From contig CBFHQL010000013.1 in assembly GCA_965658025.1 (NCBI GenBank), forward strand, positions 1 through 48,812: a DNA stretch of 48,812 nucleotides, read 5' to 3'. Below, in pieces: positions 1 to 8,700 of the stretch; the first letter of the stretch is position 1; the number at the start of each line of letters is the position of its first letter. The position numbers were made by a program, and so were the translations under genes. The stretch comes from UBA3537 sp965658025. GTDB taxonomy: Bacteria; Bacteroidota; Bacteroidia; Flavobacteriales; Flavobacteriaceae. The notes below the pieces were generated by a model. That model saw only the letters and a program-made list of their open reading frames with translations. It made no database searches and was not told where the DNA came from.

Positions 1-434
1 TAGTCTTCATGCCCCGAATTTATAGTATCATAATTGAGTTCGGGTTTGAATCCTGTCATCGGCACAGCACTCATGCTTTCTGCTCCGCCAGCAATAATGC
101 AATCGGCCATACCTGCTTGAATTTTAGCGGTTGCCATTCCAATAGTTTCTAATCCTGAAGAACAAAAACGATTGACGGTTACACCGGGAACATCAACACT
201 ATTAAGCCCAATCAGGGAAATGAACCGTGCCATATTAAGTCCTTGCGCACCCTCTGGCATGGCATTTCCTACAATTACATCATCGATGCGCGAAACATCC
301 AAATTTGGCAATTCTTTCATCATGTATTGAATGGTTTCTGCACCAAGTTCATCGGCTCTTTTGAATCGAAAAAGGCCTTTTGGTGCTTTCCCAACGGCTG
401 TTCTGTATGCTTTTACTATATATGCTTGTTTCAT
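1..434 (-). CDS. fadA: Acetyl-CoA acyltransferase (thiolase), 3' end beyond window
   Basis: Catalyses the last step of beta-oxidation, thiolytic cleavage of 3-ketoacyl-CoA. Only the first 144 codons are present; the rest lies beyond the left edge. The translation starts MKQAYIVKAYRTAVGKAPKG. It contains the acylated cysteine in NRFCSSGLET at about residue 91 and the thiolase motif GGAESMSAVPMTG near residue 125, both typical of the family. The ATG is 42 nt downstream of a four-helix-bundle gene and in the same direction as the hydroxyacyl-CoA dehydrogenase gene, so it is probably the distal part of the same fad operon. Family assignment is secure. The fadA symbol is by analogy. Confidence 0.93.
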   Translation of the reverse strand, partial: MKQAYIVKAYRTAVGKAPKGLFRFKRADELGAETIQYMMKELPNLDVSRIDDVIVGNAMPEGAQGLNMARFISLIGLNSVDVPGVTVNRFCSSGLETIGMATAKIQAGMADCIIAGGAESMSAVPMTGFKPELNYDTINSGHED

Positions 435-476
435 TTTATAATTAGGTATTGAGATTTGTGTATTGAGCTGTTAGTA

Positions 477-824
477 TCATAGCTTTTGTTGAAACCTATA
501 ATTCATTTTTTGTATTTCAATACACATATCTATTATGGGTTTTATTATTTCTTCTGTTATTAGCTTTAATTCAATCAATAAAATAAGTTGTGTTTGAAGC
601 TCATAGGCAGAACCGTTTGCTACACTTAAGAAATGTTTAAATTCTTTTTGTGAATTTCGACCTGCTCCTTCAGCAATATTTGAAGCAACAGATACAGCAC
701 TTCTTTTTAGTTGTGCAATCAATCCATACTTTTCCTCTTCAGGAAGTTTTGCAACAAGAAGATATACCGCTTTTGTCAATTCAATTGACTTTTGCCATAT
801 TTTTAAATCTTCAACTTTATGCAT
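477..824 (-). CDS. Four-helix-bundle protein (S23 / 23S rRNA intervening-sequence protein family)
   Basis: Encodes a 115-residue all-alpha protein. The opening HKVEDLKIWQKSIEL and the segments LPEEEKYGLIAQLKRSAVS, NIAEGAGR and FLSVANGSAYELQTQL are the hallmark of the four-helix-bundle family. That family was first seen as ORFs inside 23S rRNA intervening sequences, and it includes the Avd accessory protein of diversity-generating retroelements. The molecular role of stand-alone copies is not established. It lies between fadN-like and thiolase genes that otherwise look like one operon. It is preceded on its own strand by five TAGTGAG heptamers, and no reverse transcriptase or variable repeat is seen nearby. 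I infer a late insertion into the operon. Confidence 0.88.
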   Translation of the reverse strand: MHKVEDLKIWQKSIELTKAVYLLVAKLPEEEKYGLIAQLKRSAVSVASNIAEGAGRNSQKEFKHFLSVANGSAYELQTQLILLIELKLITEEIIKPIIDMCIEIQKMNYRFQQKL

Positions 825-845
825 CTTCTATATTTCATTTAATTT

Positions 846-884
846 CTCACTACTCACTACTCACTACTCACTACTCACTACTCA
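846..884. repeat. Heptamer tandem repeat CTCACTA (TAGTGAG on the minus strand)
   Basis: Five perfect copies of CTCACTA fill 846-880 and a partial copy (CTCA) follows to 884. The array lies in the 63-nt gap between the fadN-like stop codon at 888-890 and the four-helix-bundle start at 824. On the coding strand every unit carries TAG and TGA, so the array cannot be translated through in most registers. There are no spacers, so it is not a CRISPR. It could be a slippage-prone insertion scar linked to the four-helix-bundle gene. Confidence 0.95.
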
Positions 885-887
885 TTT

Positions 888-3281
888 CTAGTTTCTTAGG
901 GGTTTTCCAGTTTTTAACATGTGTTGAATGCGTTCCAAAGTCTTACGTTCTGTACAAAGACTTAAAAATGCTTCACGCTCTAGATCCAGTAGATATTGTT
1001 CACTCACCATAGTGGGTTCGGACAAATCGCCACCCGCCATGACATAGGCGAGTTTATTGGCTATTTTTTGGTCGTGTTCACTAATGTATTTACTAGCTTG
1101 CATAGAATCTGTTCCCACGAGGAACATTCCTAAAGCTTGTTTTCCGAGGACTTTAATGTCTTTACGTTTTACAGGTTTGCTATAGCCCTGATTAGCAAGG
1201 AGTTTAGCATAGGCCTTTGCTGTAGCAATCTGTCGCGCCTTGTTGACTACAACGACGTCTTTTCCTTTTTGGAGAATCCCTAAATCGAAAGCTTCATAGG
1301 CCGATGTGGCCACTTTTGCCATACCAATAGTTAGGAAATATTCTTGCAATATATTGAGTTCTACATCATTTTTGCGAAAAGAATCTGAAGCTCTCATGGC
1401 CATTTCTTTGGAACCACCGCCGCCGGGAATAACGCCCACACCAAATTCGACCAATCCGATATAAGTATCTGGCGCAGCGACTACTATGTCAGCGTGCATA
1501 GACAATTCACATCCACCACCCAACGTCATACCATGGGGTGCAGCTATGGTTGGAATAGAGGAGTAGCGCATCCGCATCATGGTATCTTGAAAATATTTGA
1601 TAGCCATATTGAGTTCGTCGTATTCTTGCTCAACGGCCATCATAAAAATCATACCAATGTTGGCACCTACTGAAAAATTTGCTCCTTGATTTCCAATGAC
1701 TAAGCCCTCGAAATTTTGTTCTGCTAGATCAACAGCTTTATTTAGTCCCGCCAAAACATCACCTCCAATGGTGTTCATTTTGGACTGGAATTCACAGTTA
1801 AGAATACCGTCTCCCAAATCTTCAATCACAACGCCTGAGTTTTTAAACACTTCATTGGATTTTCGAATATTATCTAAAATAATAAAGGCATCTTGACCAG
1901 GAATTTTAGTTTGCTTTTTATCGTTTATTTGATAAGCATAGGTAGCTCCATTTTGTACTGAATAGAAAGTTTCGTTTCCAGTTTCTAGCATATCTAATAC
2001 CCATTGTTCAGGTTCTAGTCCTTCAGCTTTCATAATTTCTATGCCTTGTCTTACTCCTATGGCATCCCAAATTTGAAAAGGCCCGTGTTCCCATCCAAAA
2101 CCAGCTTTCATGGCGTTATCTATTTTGTAGAGTTCATCTGAAATTTCTGGAATTCTGTGTGAAACATAGGCAAACATGGCTGCAAAATTTTTGCGGTAAA
2201 AATCTCCAGCTTTGTCTTTTCCGCTAACCAATACTGCAAAACGATCGATGACATTATCAATCGTTTTCGTAAGTTCTAATGTGGCAAATTTGGCACGTTT
2301 CTTTTCTCTATATTCGAGTGTTTCGAGGTCTAATACGGTAATTATTTTGCCTTCTTTCTTATAAAACCCTTGACCAGTTTTACTGCCTAACCACTTATTG
2401 TCCATCATTTTAGTGATGAAATCAGGAAGTTTGAATAAATGATGTGCTTCATCATTTGGGCAGTTCTCATAAATCCCATTGGCTACGTGCACAAGTGTAT
2501 CTAGTCCCACCACATCAACAGTTCTGAATGTGGCCGATTTTGGGCGGCCGATAACTGGACCTGTAAGTTTATCAATTTCTTCGACTGTTAGTCCTAATTC
2601 TTTAACTTGATGAAACAAACTTTGAATACCAAAAATTCCGATTCTATTTCCAATAAAGGCAGGAGTGTCTTTCGCAACTACAGAAGTCTTACCTAAAAAT
2701 TGTTCACCATAAGCATTTAGAAATTCCAAAACTGAAGCATCTGTTTTTGGGCCTGGAATGATTTCAAAAAGATTGAGGTAGCGTGCAGGATTGAAAAAGT
2801 GTGTGCCACAAAAGTGTTTTTGGAAATCATCACTTCGACCTTCGCTCATAAACTTGATGGGAATACCAGAAGTGTTAGAGGTAATGAGTGTCCCCGGAGT
2901 GCGGTGTTTTTCTATGGTTTCAAATACTTGTTTTTTGATGTCTAAACGTTCTACAACGACTTCCATAATCCAATCGACATCTTTTATTTTTGAAATATCA
3001 TCTTCAATATTTCCAGTACTGATGCGTTGTGCAAATTTCTGACTATAAATAGGAGAGGGTTTTGATTTTAGAGCAGTTTTTAATGCATCATTTACCAATC
3101 GATTTCTAACCACTTTATCTTCGAGACTCAGCCCTTGAGCCTTTTCTTTATCATTCAAATCTCTAGGAACAATATCCAACAAGAGCACTTCAACACCAAT
3201 ATTGGCAAAATGACAGGCAATTCCACTGCCCATGATGCCAGATCCTATAATGGCGATTTTGTTAATTCTTCGTTTCTTCAT
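888..3281 (-). CDS. fadN: 3-hydroxyacyl-CoA dehydrogenase / enoyl-CoA hydratase fusion (FadN-like)
   Basis: A 797-residue bifunctional beta-oxidation enzyme that hydrates enoyl-CoA and oxidises 3-hydroxyacyl-CoA with NAD+. The N-terminal Rossmann motif IAIIGSGIMGSGIA is at residues 8-21. Dehydrogenase catalytic context follows in FFNPARYLNLFEIIPGP and the C-terminal dehydrogenase domain in GNRIGIFG. A crotonase domain lies at about 480-700, with NFSVGANI, GGGCELSMHAD near 590 and IPGGGGSKEMA. The dehydrogenase-first order and the length match B. subtilis FadN rather than E. coli FadB, where the hydratase comes first. It begins 15 nt after marR and is probably co-transcribed with it. A thiolase lies downstream. 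Confidence 0.92.
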   Translation of the reverse strand: MKKRRINKIAIIGSGIMGSGIACHFANIGVEVLLLDIVPRDLNDKEKAQGLSLEDKVVRNRLVNDALKTALKSKPSPIYSQKFAQRISTGNIEDDISKIKDVDWIMEVVVERLDIKKQVFETIEKHRTPGTLITSNTSGIPIKFMSEGRSDDFQKHFCGTHFFNPARYLNLFEIIPGPKTDASVLEFLNAYGEQFLGKTSVVAKDTPAFIGNRIGIFGIQSLFHQVKELGLTVEEIDKLTGPVIGRPKSATFRTVDVVGLDTLVHVANGIYENCPNDEAHHLFKLPDFITKMMDNKWLGSKTGQGFYKKEGKIITVLDLETLEYREKKRAKFATLELTKTIDNVIDRFAVLVSGKDKAGDFYRKNFAAMFAYVSHRIPEISDELYKIDNAMKAGFGWEHGPFQIWDAIGVRQGIEIMKAEGLEPEQWVLDMLETGNETFYSVQNGATYAYQINDKKQTKIPGQDAFIILDNIRKSNEVFKNSGVVIEDLGDGILNCEFQSKMNTIGGDVLAGLNKAVDLAEQNFEGLVIGNQGANFSVGANIGMIFMMAVEQEYDELNMAIKYFQDTMMRMRYSSIPTIAAPHGMTLGGGCELSMHADIVVAAPDTYIGLVEFGVGVIPGGGGSKEMAMRASDSFRKNDVELNILQEYFLTIGMAKVATSAYEAFDLGILQKGKDVVVVNKARQIATAKAYAKLLANQGYSKPVKRKDIKVLGKQALGMFLVGTDSMQASKYISEHDQKIANKLAYVMAGGDLSEPTMVSEQYLLDLEREAFLSLCTERKTLERIQHMLKTGKPLRN

Positions 3282-3296
3282 AAAAGTTTTAGGGTA

Positions 3297-3728
3297 TTAA
3301 AATATTTTTTTGTTGTGAATGAGTTCTAATATTTTCTCTGAAACATCATAAAATTGATTCAATTTTTCAGTTCCAATTTCATTTTTCACTTTATCATTAA
3401 ATGTAAATACACGTTGCCGCGAATCCTCTCTTTTCTCTAATCCTTTTGGTGTTAGATTAATCAAAACACTACGACCATCTTCAGGATTTGGACAACGAAC
3501 AATCAAATCGCGTTGTTCTAAGGTTTTTAAAATTCGAGACAAACTTGTAGCCTCCATACCCATTTTTGGGCCTAAAGCTGTAGAAGGCGTCCCTTTTTGC
3601 GGATCGATGCTGAGCAATGTAAATGCAGTGGTCATGGTCGCTTCAAATTTTGCTGCCTCTTCATTGTACATGCGTTGCACTGCCAACCAAGTTGTACGCA
3701 ATACATAATCTATTGTTTTTTCTTTCAT
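3297..3728 (-). CDS. MarR-family transcriptional regulator of the fad operon
   Basis: A 143-residue regulator with a winged helix-turn-helix at about residues 45-100. The recognition-helix region is MGMEATSLSRILKTLEQRDL and the wing is PEDGRSVLINLTPKG, the classic DxRS(V/L) MarR signature. It is the first gene of a run with the fadN-like gene (15-nt gap) and, further down, the thiolase. Two identical palindromes lie 36-76 nt upstream of its ATG, so autoregulation and control of beta-oxidation are likely. An acyl-CoA ligand is a reasonable guess, by analogy with fatty-acid-responsive regulators, but the sequence does not show it. Confidence 0.9.
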   Translation of the reverse strand: MKEKTIDYVLRTTWLAVQRMYNEEAAKFEATMTTAFTLLSIDPQKGTPSTALGPKMGMEATSLSRILKTLEQRDLIVRCPNPEDGRSVLINLTPKGLEKREDSRQRVFTFNDKVKNEIGTEKLNQFYDVSEKILELIHNKKIF

Positions 3729-3744
3729 ATTTAATTGGTTGGCT

Positions 3745-3752
3745 CAAATATA
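3745..3752 (-). promoter_or_regulatory. Promoter -7 element of the marR-fad operon
   Basis: TATATTTG on the minus strand matches the Bacteroidota -7 consensus TAnnTTTG and lies 16 nt before the marR ATG. No good TTG sits at the usual distance. The expected -33 region overlaps the first palindromic operator (3764-3775), which would let a bound repressor block initiation. Confidence 0.6.
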
Positions 3753-3763
3753 TAAAAATATAT

Positions 3764-3775
3764 TATGCACGCATA
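3764..3775. promoter_or_regulatory. Palindromic operator candidate O1
   Basis: TATGC-AC-GCATA is a perfect inverted repeat around two central bases, inside a 16-bp block TTATGCACGCATAGTA (3763-3778). The same 16 bp recur at 3792-3807. Position just upstream of the marR -7 element suggests it is bound by the adjacent MarR protein. Confidence 0.65.
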
Positions 3776-3792
3776 GTAAATAACAAAAAAGT

Positions 3793-3804
3793 TATGCACG
3801 CATA
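3793..3804. promoter_or_regulatory. Palindromic operator candidate O2
   Basis: Second identical TATGC-AC-GCATA palindrome, centred 29 bp from O1 (close to three helical turns). It lies between the acyl-CoA ligase stop codon (3848) and marR. Two identical sites support cooperative binding by MarR dimers. Confidence 0.62.
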
Positions 3805-3847
3805 GTATTATTCGTCGTAAAAAACCAATTAAAGAGGGGTGTAGTAC

Positions 3848-5620
3848 CTATTCTGAATATATTTTTTGAACAAGCGAGTCATATAATTTGATTATGACAC
3901 TACGCTTCATTTTCATTGTAGGGGTAAGGTGTCCTCCTTCAATGGACCACACATCGGGGGTGAGTTCAAATTTTTTGATTTGTTCCCATTTTCCAAAGCG
4001 GCGGTTACAGTTGTCAATTTCTTTTTGAATTCGTTCTTGAACTATTGGCGAAGCAATTATTGATGCTAAACCTTTGTCGATGGCATGATTTTTTAGATCG
4101 ATCCAGTCTTTAACAAATTCAAAATTAAGTTGAATTAAAGCAGCAGGCATTTTTTGATTTTCTCCAATAACCATTACTTGTTCAATAAAACCAGATTCTT
4201 TAAGTTCATTTTCTAACAGGGTTGGAATAATATATTTTCCACCAGAAGTTTTGAACATTTCTTTCTTCCGTCCCGTAATTTTCAAAAAGCCATCAGGGTC
4301 AATTTCTCCTTTGTCTCCTGTATGAAAGTAATCGCCAGTCATGACCGATGCAGTGCGTTCAGGGTCTTTGTAATAGCCCTTCATCACATTTGGTCCTTTA
4401 ATTAATATTTCTCCGTCATCTGCAATTTTCACTTCAACATTAGAAATTGGTTTTCCTACAGTACCGATTTTAAAGAGATGATTGGCGTGCATTCCAACAC
4501 TTACCACAGGTGAAGTTTCTGTGAGTCCATACCCCTCCATAATCATCATTCCTGAGGCGCAAAATATTCTTGACAGTCGAGGGTGTAGGGCGGCACTACC
4601 AGAAACCATAGTATGTAACGCGCCACCAAGTGCTGCTTGCCATTTACTAAATATTAGTTTTCGCGCTATTTTGAGTTGAAATTCGTACCACCATCCATTT
4701 ACGCCATAGGGTTCGTAGCGCTCTCCTAATTTTATTGCCCAAAAGAATAGAGATTTTTTGATCCCAGTGAGTTCGGTGCCTTTGGCATAGATTTTATCAA
4801 ATACTTTTTCAAGTAAACGCGGGACAACACTCATCAAATTAGGTTTGATTTCTTGTGCATTGGCCCCAATGGTCTCTAAGCTTTCTGCAAAATATACCGA
4901 TACACCAGCGTGTTGGTAAATGTAAATCAGTACACGTTCAAAAATATGACACAGCGGCAAAAAACTTAAGACTCGTGTTGTGCCTTCCATAAGGGGAAGT
5001 CTGGGAATACTCGCCAAAATATTTTGTACAATATTTTTGTGCGTTAGCATTACTCCTTTGGGTTTTCCTGTAGTTCCAGAGGTGTATATAATGGTTGCTA
5101 AATCTTCTTCTTTTACTTCTGCTTTTCGAGTTTCAACATCGTTTTGCGTAGAAGGGTCTTTTCCGAGTTCAAAAAGTTCTGTGTAGTTTTTACAGTCGTT
5201 CAATTCATCGAAACTATAAACTTCTTTGAGTTTGGTGTTGGCCTTAACTTTTGTGACTTTATCAAAAACCTCTTGATCAGAAACAAAGCAGTAGGTGGCC
5301 TCACTATGATTAAGTACATATTCGTAGTCTTCTGATGAAATTGTGGGATAAATAGGAATATTTTGTGCCCCGACTTGAAGTACACCAATATCTACAATAC
5401 ACCATTCTGTACGGTTGGTTGTGGAAATGACAGCAATTTTATCGTCTTTTTTAACCCCGAGTTTTAGCAAAGCACGACTCAGTGCGTTGGCTTTATCAAT
5501 GTATTCTTGGGTTGAGGTTTTTATCCATTCCCCATTTTTTTTACTGACAAGAGCAGCATCAAGATTGTGTTGATCTAATTGATAATAGGGGAAATCGAAA
5601 AGACGAGTGATATTGGTCAT
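3848..5620 (-). CDS. fadD: Long-chain fatty-acid-CoA ligase (AMP-forming)
   Basis: A 590-residue ANL-superfamily enzyme that activates fatty acids to acyl-CoA for the beta-oxidation genes next to it. The phosphate-binding motif YTSGTTGKPKGVMLTHKN is near residue 180, the adenine-binding motif GYGLTETSP near 365, and the A8 hinge TGRKKEMFKTSGGKYI near 450. Length and motifs are of the long-chain acyl-CoA synthetase type common in Flavobacteria. It has its own promoter (5644-5673). It ends 119 nt before the marR ATG, with both palindromes in the gap, so marR appears to be a separately controlled unit. The fadD symbol is by function. Confidence 0.9.
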   Translation of the reverse strand: MTNITRLFDFPYYQLDQHNLDAALVSKKNGEWIKTSTQEYIDKANALSRALLKLGVKKDDKIAVISTTNRTEWCIVDIGVLQVGAQNIPIYPTISSEDYEYVLNHSEATYCFVSDQEVFDKVTKVKANTKLKEVYSFDELNDCKNYTELFELGKDPSTQNDVETRKAEVKEEDLATIIYTSGTTGKPKGVMLTHKNIVQNILASIPRLPLMEGTTRVLSFLPLCHIFERVLIYIYQHAGVSVYFAESLETIGANAQEIKPNLMSVVPRLLEKVFDKIYAKGTELTGIKKSLFFWAIKLGERYEPYGVNGWWYEFQLKIARKLIFSKWQAALGGALHTMVSGSAALHPRLSRIFCASGMMIMEGYGLTETSPVVSVGMHANHLFKIGTVGKPISNVEVKIADDGEILIKGPNVMKGYYKDPERTASVMTGDYFHTGDKGEIDPDGFLKITGRKKEMFKTSGGKYIIPTLLENELKESGFIEQVMVIGENQKMPAALIQLNFEFVKDWIDLKNHAIDKGLASIIASPIVQERIQKEIDNCNRRFGKWEQIKKFELTPDVWSIEGGHLTPTMKMKRSVIIKLYDSLVQKIYSE

Positions 5621-5643
5621 TTTTGCTTGTGTTTGATACTTTG

Positions 5644-5673
5644 CAAAATAATGATTTTTGAAAAACTTATCAA
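5644..5673 (-). promoter_or_regulatory. Promoter of the acyl-CoA ligase gene
   Basis: On the minus strand TTG (5671-5673) is followed after exactly 19 nt by TTATTTTG (5644-5651). This is one base off TAnnTTTG, at canonical spacing. No TATGCnnGCATA palindrome occurs in this gap, so the ligase is probably not under the same operator as marR. Confidence 0.6.
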
Positions 5674-5719
5674 ATTAGAACCTTAAAATTATGATTTACA
5701 CAAATCAGACCTATAAAAT

Positions 5720-8700
5720 TTAGTATTTTTCTTTGTTGTCTTCAATCCATTTATAGGCGTTTTTAAACGCTTCCAACCATGGTGATACTTCGTCTGTTCT
5801 GTCTTCTGGATAATGCGCCCAATTCCAAGGAAATGTAGAGCGCTCAATATGCGGCATGGTGACTAAATGTCTTCCCGTAGCGTCACACATCATAGCGGTG
5901 TTAAAATCAGAGCCATTTGGATTGTGGGGGTATTCTCCATAGGCGTATTTTCCAACAATGTGGTAGTGCGATTCTTCGTAGGGTAATGCAAATTTGCCCT
6001 CACCATGTGATATCCAAACGCCTAAAGTGGCACCCTCAAGAGAAGACAACATGACGGAATTGTTTTTTTGAATCCTTACCGAAGTAAACGCACTTTCGTG
6101 TTTTTTGGAATCATTATAGGTCATTCTGCCGTGCTTTTCGTGGTCCGGATTGATTAGATCGAGTTCCATCCACAGTTGACATCCATTACATATCCCCACA
6201 GAAAGCGTATCTTTTCTATTGAAAAAATCTTGAAGTGATTTTTTGGCTTTTTCATTGTATTTAAAAGCACCTGCCCACCCTTTGGCTGAACCCAAAACAT
6301 CACTGTTGCTAAATCCACCTACAGCGCCGATAAATTGAATATCTTCAAGGTTTTCTCTTCCTGAAATCAAGTCGGTCATGTGTACATCACGTACTTCAAA
6401 GCCCGCCAAGTGCATGGCGTTGGCCATTTCACGTTCAGAATTACTTCCTTTCTCTCTAATGATGGCCGCTTTTGGGCGTACTTTTTTTGCGTCAAATTGA
6501 GGTAACTTCCCTGTAAAATCTGTTGGAAACGAATACTTTAGCGGTTGTTTTTTATAATTTTCGTAACGTACTTTAGCCAATCCATTTGCCGTTTGCTTAT
6601 CATCCAAAAGATAGGACGTTTCGTACCACAAATCTCTATAGGTTTCAATAGCTAAATCATACGCGGAGCTATGGTTTTTTAGTTTTAAAACACCTTCTGA
6701 TGTTACCGAACCAATGCGGTGCGCATCGATGTTATTGCGTTCAAATACAGCTTCTACTGTATCGTCTTTTGCTTGAAAAACAAGTCCAGAATTTTCTGCA
6801 AATAACACTTTTACGCTGTCGGATTCGCCCAGCGAGGTAAGGTCAATGTTTGCTCCGAGATTATTGTCTGAAAAACACAATTCTAATAAAGTGGTGATCA
6901 ATCCGCCAGAAGCGACATCATGTCCTGCTACAATTTGCCCCTCTTTAATTAATCTTTGAAGTGTGTTGAATACATTTTTAACATAAGCTGCGCTTTGTAC
7001 ATTTGGCGTGTCTTGTCCTATACTGTTGCGCGTTTGTGCGAACGAACTACCACCCAATTTATATTCGTCTTGCGATATGTTTATGTAATAAATTGGCCCA
7101 TGATTGACTTTAAACAAAGGTTCAACGACCGTTGCGATATTATTGCAGTGTGCTGCTGCAGAAATGACCACAGTGCCAGGAGAAAGCACATCGCCGTCAG
7201 GGTATTTTTGTTTCATCGAAAGGGAATCTTTTCCTGTTGGAATATTGATCCCTAAATCAATTGCAAATTCAGAAATCCCTTTGACTGCCTTATACAAACG
7301 TGCATCTTCACCAGGGTTTTTGCATGGCCACATCCAATTGGCCGACAAAGAAACGCTAGTCAATTCGTTTTCCAATGGTGCCCAAACAATATTGGTTAAT
7401 GCTTCTGTTATGGCATTTCTACTGCCTGCAGAAGGATCGATGAGTGCAGCAATAGGCGCATGTCCTATACTTGTTGCTACACCGTGTCCGTTTTTGTAGT
7501 CTAAAGCCATAACGCCAACATTATTTAGAGGAAGTTGCAAAGGCCCTACACATTGTTGTTTGGCCACTTTTCCACCAACACATCGATCAACTTTGTTGGT
7601 GAGCCAATCTTTACAAGCCACAGCTTCTAATTTTAAAACATGCTCCAGATAGGTTGTGCATAATGATTCATCATAGTCAGGCGCATTATAATTTTTAGCC
7701 AAAGTTGTATCCTCCAATATGGTTTTTGGGGAACTGCCAAACATGTCTTCCAAATTGAAATCCATAGGTTTATTGCCATTTTTAGCCGATTCAAATACAA
7801 AACGTTTATCATTGGTGACGGTTCCTACGGTATACATCGGAGAACGCTCACGTTCAGCAATTTTTTGTAAGGTGTCAATATGGTCTTCTGAAATGACCAA
7901 GCCCATTCGTTCTTGCGATTCATTGCCAACAAGTTCTTTATCAGATAGGGTCGGATCGCCAACAGGCAACGCATCGAGGTTGATGTGTCCTCCCGTATCT
8001 TCGACCAATTCAGAAAGGCAATTTAGGTGACCGCCTGCACCGTGGTCGTGTATGGATACAATAAAATTTTCTTCGCTTTCCACCATTCCTCGAATGGTAT
8101 TGGCCGCACGCATTTGCATTTCTGGGTTGGAGCGTTGTACCGCATTGAGTTCGATACCCGACGAAAATTCGCCTGTATCGGCCGAGGAAACCGCAGCACC
8201 ACCCATGCCAATTCTATAATTATCCCCGCCAAGGATCACAATTTTATCGTTTTGTTTTGGGGTGTCTTTTAGGGCTTGATGGGCTTTGCCATACCCAATT
8301 CCACCGGCTTGCATGATGACTTTGTCGAAGCCCAAGCGTTCAGCGTCTTCTTGATGTTCGAAAGTGAGGACAGATCCACAAATGAGGGGCTGTCCAAATT
8401 TGTTTCCAAAGTCTGATGCACCATTGGAGGCCTTAATAAGAATATCAATGGGGTTTTGGTAGAGCCATTGCCGTTCTTCAAAGTCCTTTTCCCATGGACG
8501 ATTGTCCAAAAGTCGGGAATAAGAGGTCATATAAACGGCTGTTCCTGCGAGGGGTAAGGAACCTTTTCCACCTGCCAAACGGTCTCGAATTTCTCCACCA
8601 GACCCTGTGGCTGCACCGTTAAAAGGTTCAACAGTGGTGGGGAAATTGTGTGTTTCTGCTTTAAGGGAAATAACAGATTCAAAATCTTTTGTAGTGTAGG

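Noticed and set aside
477..824. Part of a diversity-generating retroelement (Avd homologue)
   Set aside because: No reverse transcriptase, template repeat or variable repeat is visible around it; only the four-helix-bundle fold is shared.
846..884. Possible CRISPR array
   Set aside because: The heptamers are contiguous with no spacers and no cas genes are present; it is a simple tandem repeat.
6956..8272. Several plus-strand open frames of 70-131 residues opposite purL
   Set aside because: They lie wholly inside the well-supported purL frame, have no family features, and are antisense shadows.
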